Assembly (NCBI GenBank): GCA_019279435.1
Contig: JAAALK010000286.1
Coordinates: 46,025,457-46,089,456 of the forward strand
From: Zizania palustris
Lineage: Eukaryota > Streptophyta > Magnoliopsida > Poales > Poaceae
Length of the DNA: 64,000 nucleotides
Direction: 5' to 3'
Positions within the stretch are counted from its first letter, which is position 1; each line of letters opens with the position of its first letter. A model generated the notes under the pieces. That model was given only the letters and a program-made list of their open reading frames with translations, was not told the origin of the DNA and did no database searches. Below are positions 58,735-64,000 of this stretch, piece by piece. Both the position numbers and the translations under genes were made by a program.

Positions 58735-58958
58735 TTAATTGGAACCAAAAAATTATACGCTCCAATCGATCGGACTGAGGAGTAGTAAAAAAGCTCGACA
58801 TATGGGCTGTCCCAAGTCCAAATGTAAAAGAAGCCCATGATTGACTCAGCTTCCCCACCCCTTTCTCCTCTCTTTCTCTCTTCCTCTTCCGCTGATCGAG
58901 CAGGGGAGGAATCAATCGAATCGTCGCCGGAGAGAGGCAGGCTACGTCGATCGGCAGG

Positions 58959-60752
58959 ATGATACTGGCCGTGCTCTTCTCCAACTCCGACGGAAACATC
59001 CTCATCGAGCGGTACCCACCCCTCCCCTTTCCTTTACCGTCTCACTCTCCTCTCCCTCCCGCCACTGCCAGATCTGCAATCTATCACCATTTCCACCGAC
59101 GAAAATAACAAGCGATGCTTGCGCGCGGGTACTGGATCTTGCAGTTTCCATGGTGTTCCCGCGGAGGAAAGGCTGCACTGGCGCTCTTTCCTCGTCAAGC
59201 TTGGTGCCGACAACCTCAAGGGGGCCAAGAACGAGGAGCTCCTCGTTGCCTCCCACAAGTAAATGCTGCCCCTCGCTTTCTAATTTCCGATACGCCATAG
59301 ATCGTGAGCCTATAAACTGCAGGTCACAATTCCGAATTTGTAGAATTAAACTTCAGATATCCTTAGGATTGACGATATGTTACAATAAATAAGTGGAGCA
59401 AGGAGGGTTTTTTACTATTTGTCACCCCTAAAGGATCGGCATTTGTTACTCCAAACATTTGATTCAACAAATTGCCACTCCAAACTTGATAAAAATGCGG
59501 CAATCAAGGTGATAGTGTTTGGAGTGGCAATTTGGCGAATCAAATGTTTGAAGTGGCAAATCGACGAAGCCCATCTTTTACAGTGGCAAATAGTCAAAAA
59601 ACTCGTTAAGTAAGGCATATCAATTGGAGTGCTAATTCCATGGTTACCTTGAGTTTACACTTCAGTGTATGTTGTCCTTGTGAATCATGCTTGTCCTCTC
59701 CTAGAAATTCGTTGCTCGTTCAAAACAGTAGATTGTGGCTCCATTTTCAGGTCTGTGTCCATTGTTTACACCATGATCGGGGATGTCTGCCTGTACATTG
59801 TTGGCAAGGATGAGTACGACGAACTTGCTTGTGAGTGCTGAGCCTATGGTATTCTTTTCCTTGTGTAAAGCTTCGGTTCCTAATTCTACTGACTAATTTC
59901 ACATCATCTCACTCACGGTTGATATCAATATACCATGGTCTGTTTGCAAATTGTAGTGGCCGAGGTGATATTTGCTGTCACATCAGCGGTGAAGGATGTG
60001 TGCGGAAAACCTCCCACCGAGCGCCTCTTCCTTGACAAATATGGGAGGATCTGCTTGTGCCTTGATGAGATTGTTTGGAAGGTACAGTTTAGGGTTGACA
60101 TCAATCTGGTTGCCTGGCGCCATATTGCACTTTGAGATTCATGACTTCTCCACTTTAGCCATTATTGTGATGTTTTGAGGAGCTGTGGGTGCTAAGCAGA
60201 TATTTCATAATTTGTCGTCGTCAAGAAGTGCATGGCCGGCCTTGAGGCAGTGCGGGCGGTGCGACCGCACCGGGCCTCCGAAAGTAGGGGGCCTCTAAAA
60301 TTTAGTATGCTAATAAGCCTCACAAGTATTAATAAAGCCCAGTTATAAATTAGTCACAAGTCATGGACAGCAGGTCTATTAAAAGAAATTATTTTAAATA
60401 ATCTAGAGATATTTCTTCTTTGTATTTAAACTTATTAGTATAAGATTTGTTAATGGCATTAAATTTTTCAATATTATTTTGTATCTTTACGGTGAATGAG
60501 GGCCTCTATTTTTTGTTCCGCACCGGGTCACAAAAATGTCAGGGCCGGCCATGAAGAAGTGGCTTAGCTGCTTTTTTGTCATCCTGATTCACATGTTATG
60601 TTATTGACTTAAATAATCACACATGTTATTGTCTTCGACTTCGAGTGACATCATAATCATTATTTTTGCTGTGGATGTAGGGTCTGTTGGAGAACACTGA
60701 GAAGGACAGAGTCCGGAGGCTGATAAGGCTGAAGCCGCCCGTTGAGCCATGA
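58959..60752 (+). CDS. LOLITA: LOLITA-like small subunit of the TPLATE/TSET complex (5 exons)
   Basis: CDS join(58959..59011, 59145..59258, 59751..59830, 59957..60081, 60681..60752), 147 aa; every junction is GT-AG and in phase. The sequence MILAVLFSNSDGNILIER, FHGVPAEERLHWRSFLVKLG, SIVYTMIGDVCLYIVGKDEY, LAEVIFAVTSAVKDVCGK and LDKYGRICLCLDEIVWKG is a longin/sigma-adaptin-like fold. It matches Arabidopsis At1g15370 (LOLITA), a subunit of the plasma-membrane TPLATE endocytic adaptor. Length equals that of small adaptor subunits. No lesions were seen despite transposons in introns 2 and 4. The start at 58959 gives the family's usual N terminus. Confidence 0.9.
59406..59606. mobile_element. Small inverted-repeat element in LOLITA intron 2
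   Basis: Ends GTTTTTTACTATTTGTCAC and GTGGCAAATAGTCAAAAAAC are nearly complementary. Further internal pairs (ACATTTGATTCAACAAATTG, GGCGAATCAAATGTTTG) make most of its 200 bp a long imperfect hairpin. Such hairpins can be sources of small RNA. Confidence 0.65.
60231..60553. mobile_element. hAT-type MITE in LOLITA intron 4
   Basis: Inverted ends CATGGCCGGCCTTGA and TCAGGGCCGGCCATG differ at one base. Exact 8-bp duplications AAGAAGTG lie at 60223-60230 and 60554-60561. The 323-bp interior is AT-rich with GC-rich shoulders and has no ORF. Confidence 0.9.
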
Positions 60753-61332
60753 TCTAGGTAGATGTTTGTGTATTTTGCTGTAATCTCATCTCGGTTTGCT
60801 ACAATGAATTATTCATACTCGGTTTTGACACTACCTGTACTGTACTGTACTGTAACTGCTGTGCTGTATGATAGATGGTTTGGTTCCCTGAAGATTATGT
60901 GATTAATTCCTTCCCCGGCGCTGAAAAAATGATTCCTTTTGTGATTAATTCCTTTCTGACAGAAAAATTAAAAAATGTTGTTTCTGCTCCGAAATGTGGT
61001 TTATTTCCCTTTGTGATTAATTCCTTTCTGACAGAAAAATAAAAAAAAGTTATTGAGATAGAAAGAGTGTCTCTGTATAGTTTATTGCAAATATGTCCGA
61101 TGACTTTTGTATATATTGGATTGTCTTCTTTTTATAAACATTACTATCTATGTACTTAGTACAATTAAACTGGTAAAGGAAAACAAATAAACTTCATTGT
61201 AATTTTACAAAAGTTGAAAAAGTCATGAAGTTATTTTGCTTTTATTCTGCGTGTTACAAAATTCAATGCGTGGCTTCGTTGCAGCCTAGGTCACTAGCTA
61301 CTAGATTTTGATTCCATCTCTTTCGAACATTA
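60753..61332. other. 3' flank of LOLITA
   Basis: AT-rich, with a local duplication of TTTGTGATTAATTCCTTTCT around 60937 and 61011. No gene seen. Confidence 0.5.
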
Positions 61333-64000
61333 GGGCATTCCCAAAACCCACAAGCTTAACTAGTGTCTTAAGCATTTAATGTAACGCCACATAAGCAAAA
61401 TTTTCAAAATTTTCTGATGTGGCATAGGAATTAAGGAAGAAAAAGAAGAAAATTGCAAAAAACTGTGTCTTCCTCACGACACTGCATCGACACAATGTCC
61501 AAAAAAATTGAAATGAGCGAAATTGGCGTTGGACGCGTAGTTTCTTTCGTCCTAATTTTTTGGGATCTGATATGCGCACCAGCTCCCTGATGTCTGCCGG
61601 CTCCATGCCATGCCCCGTTAGCTTCCCGCCAGTTCCCTCGCTAGATTCTTGCCGCATGAAGATTTCCCAGTCGTCTTCGCGCCAGGAAATTGGTGGGTCA
61701 GCGTCGCCTCGTTTCCCTACATCATCTTTGCACAATTGTGCCGTCTTGTTCCCCCACCAGCGTGTGAATCATCCATGAATCGCTCCCCATCCTCAGCTCC
61801 TACCCAAATCGCTCCCCATCCTCCTGCTGTCTCCAACAGATTGTCGGTGAATCGGTCACCACTGCCGCAAGAGTTTGCAGTGCTCTAGAAGTCATTGGTG
61901 TTAGAAAAGCTAGAGGTCCAGATTGCTCTTCTACTCGATGGCTAGAATCATCTCCTAGCAACTCTGGATGGTATGAACCTCTTTGATTCTTGCCTTTTAT
62001 TCTTGAAACTGTTAGTAATTCCAGTTCATTTCAGTGTCCTGTCAGTGTTGCTTCAAGTTTCATGCCTCGGTTCATGCAGTGGTTTAGATCAATTTTCTGC
62101 TTTGTGATGTGGTTCATGGTGTTCAGGAAGCATGGTTTGCATGCATGCGTGTTCATGGTGTTAGTGGCTATGATTGTGATGTGGTTTTTTACTTATATGC
62201 AATTCAGAGTCAAAAAATGTAGTGTTTCTTATGCAACACAAAAGTTCTTGTTGTCTGGGATCACCGATTGCGTGAGTTCAAGTGTTTGAGTGCAACAGAA
62301 ACATCATGGTAACAAGCACGTGTTCAGGCTGAAAAGGCAACCATCAGTAACATGACTAAGCAACAAAAGCAACCATCGGTAACATGACTAAGCAACAAAG
62401 GCATTTATACCTGTTAGTGTGTCTATATGAAAGCACAATAGATCCAATAGAGTTTGAGTTTAGACTTGCATTAGCTATTTTGTTGTTTTCTTTTCCAGGA
62501 TGTATTCACCAGGTCGTTATGTCAATTATCTACAGGTTCATCATGTCCAACCAATCTGATGACTCTCTTGATGAGATTAGCAATATAGATTCAATGGACA
62601 TGTATCCAATGGATGAGGTGAGCAGTATATTGAGTGATATTGCTGATGAAGTGGTTATAGAATTAAAATCCCAGGTTGAAGTTGTACAGGACATGAGACC
62701 TACTAGGCAAAGTAGTATAAGGAGGTATGTAGACAGGCGCTATGCAGAATCTGAACAAAGTTTGATGGATGATTACTTTGTAGCAGATCCGGTATACAAT
62801 GAGACAATCTTTCGTAGAAGATTTAGGATGAGAAGGTCCATGTTCTTACAAATTGTTCAAGTCCTTGGTGAGTGGGATAAATATTTTACTCTGAGAAAAG
62901 ATGCTCTTAACCGTTCAGGGATAAAAAATGCACAGCAGCTATTCGTCAATTAGGAAATGGCAGTCCTGTAGATCAACTTGATGAGTACCTAAAGATTGGA
63001 GAAAGTAATGCAGTTGAGTGCTTGAAGATGTTTGTCAAAGGTGTGATTGAGGTGTTTGGTGAAAAGTATCTACGGTGATCTATCACAGAAGATGTTGAAC
63101 GCTTAGTGCAGATTGGTGAACGTCGTGGGTTCCTTGGTATGTTAGGGAGTATTGACTGCATGCATTGGCATTGGGAAAAATGTCATGTTGCATGAAAAGG
63201 CATGTACACCCATGGTGATCAAGGAGTTCCTACTGTCATTCTAGAAGCTGTAGCTTCACATGATCGTTGGATATGACATTCCTTTTTCGGTGTTGCTGGA
63301 TCCAACAATGATATCAATGTACTTAATGAATCACCTCTATTTATCCAACAACTAAGAGGGGAAGGTCCTCAAGTGGAGTACCATATCAATGGAAGGCAAT
63401 ATAACAATGACTACTATCTAGAAGACAGTATATATCCAGAGTGGGCTGCTTTTGTTAAGTCAATACGTCATCCACAATTAGAAAAGCATAAATTATTTGC
63501 ACAACATCAAGAAGGAGCAAGGGAGGATGTTGAATGTGCTTTTGGCATTTTGCAATCTCGCTTTAGTATTCTAAAACGACATGCACGTCTATTTGATCAA
63601 GGGGATCTTGAGAATATCATGCTAGCTTGTATCATCCTTCACAACATGGTAATCGAAGATGAGAAAGACATTGAACATATTCCTCTTGATTTGAATGAGA
63701 CACCAGGCATAACATCTATACAAGAAGCTGTAATCATGTCGGAAGAACCTAACTATTTGATGGAACAATTGATAGAAAGAAATACCATTATTCGTGACCG
63801 TAGTACTCATAGACAACTTCAAGCATATTTGGTTGAACATATATGGCAGAAGTTTGGGAATTCCCTTTAATTAGTTCATTGGCATATTCTTGTTGTTATG
63901 ATTTCTCTTTTCTAGAACTTATACAATATTCTGTTATTAATTTACTATGATTTTCTTTTTCAAATCGGATTCACCTAGTTTGGTGTTGATGTGCCTGTGA
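61333..64000 (+). mobile_element. PIF/Harbinger transposon, right end outside the window
   Basis: The left end GGGCATTCCCAAAACCCACA follows TTA at 61330-61332, consistent with the 3-bp PIF/Harbinger target site. The transposase lies at about 62550-63870. No matching right terminus is found before the window ends. Between 61400 and 62380 there is only non-coding sequence or decayed ORFs; the usual Myb-like companion ORF is not recognised. Confidence 0.65.
62542..63870 (+). pseudogene. Harbinger (HARBI1/ALP1-like, plant_tran) transposase, decayed
   Basis: The N part (from SNQSDDSLDEISN) contains YNETIFRRRFRMRRSMFLQI and then loses frame near 62925. The middle region shows GSIDCMHWHWEKC, part of the DDE site, but with TGA stops at about 63074, 63193 and 63274. 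The C part (63373-63870) is open: EWAAFVKSIRHPQLEKHKLF, AREDVECAFGILQSRFSIL and ACIILHNMVIEDEKD. The stops at 63193 and 63274 sit where Trp is conserved (TGG to TGA), as expected from cytosine-methylation decay on the opposite strand. Confidence 0.8.

Larger units (their letters stand above)
57341..58740. mobile_element. MITE nest (host element beginning GGCCATGTTTGGATC)
   Basis: The left end reads TTAGGCCATGTTTGGATCTT. The body has the common grass MITE blocks GCGAGACGAATCTAATGAGC and GATTTGACAATGTGATGCTA, with GATTAATTAAGCTTAAAAAA. Two younger MITEs sit inside it or at its right side (57485-58248 and 58380-58734). The matching right terminus of the host element is not seen. Confidence 0.6.

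Overview
The window is plant nuclear DNA, almost certainly from a grass. The evidence is spliced GT-AG genes, GC-rich first exons, dense hAT, PIF/Harbinger and Tourist-like MITEs, copia and Ty3/gypsy retrotransposons, and protein matches that look closest to rice. A 100-N block at 41291-41390 marks a draft scaffold.

Layout. (1) 1-5.6 kb: the last exon of an unrecognised gene, a TMEM70-like mitochondrial membrane protein on the minus strand, and an ILP1/GCFC nuclear protein on the plus strand, the latter two divergent. ILP1 carries two single-base frameshifts near its C terminus. (2) 7.1-13.6 kb: a four-exon MPS1/PRD2-like meiotic gene. Its 4.5-kb first intron holds an LTR element that itself contains a hAT MITE, plus a tRNA-type SINE. 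(3) 14.5-21.8 kb: two head-to-head decayed genes, a BREVIS RADIX-like gene (minus) and CPSF73-I (plus). The CPSF73-I relic is split by a copia element whose gag-integrase half is inverted. (4) 21.9-27.6 kb: an intact OTP70-type PPR gene, a two-exon Ycf20-like gene, and a two-exon conserved gene of unknown function. (5) 27.6-32.6 kb: a four-exon DPB3/NF-YC10-type histone-fold gene with a small LTR element in intron 2. (6) 34.3-38.7 kb: a six-exon Derlin-2 gene whose last exon is frameshifted. Intron 2 holds a 5'-truncated LINE, itself interrupted by a SINE with a 5S-rRNA-like head. (7) 38.7-56 kb: a transposon nest of LINE ORF1, gap, chromovirus 3' half with a 3-kb LTR, the 3' end of a second gypsy element with an antisense ORF, and a hAT transposon split by a second hAT. 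(8) 57.3-61 kb: nested Tourist-like MITEs, then an intact five-exon LOLITA gene (TPLATE/TSET small subunit). (9) 61.3-64 kb: a decayed PIF/Harbinger element running off the end.

The genes do not form a pathway; they are independent housekeeping loci in ordinary plant order. What unites the window is selective decay. CPSF73-I is expected to be essential, so its relic implies an intact copy elsewhere. With BRX, Derlin and ILP1 also damaged beside intact neighbours, the pattern fits one homoeologous segment of a polyploid losing genes, although base-level assembly error could explain the single-base cases.

I found no CRISPR array, operon or other prokaryote-like system. The most unusual items are the 5S-headed SINE, the inverted copia element, the stepwise CPSF73-I decay and the nested hAT pair. 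Exon joins were worked out by hand from splice sites and reading-frame phase.
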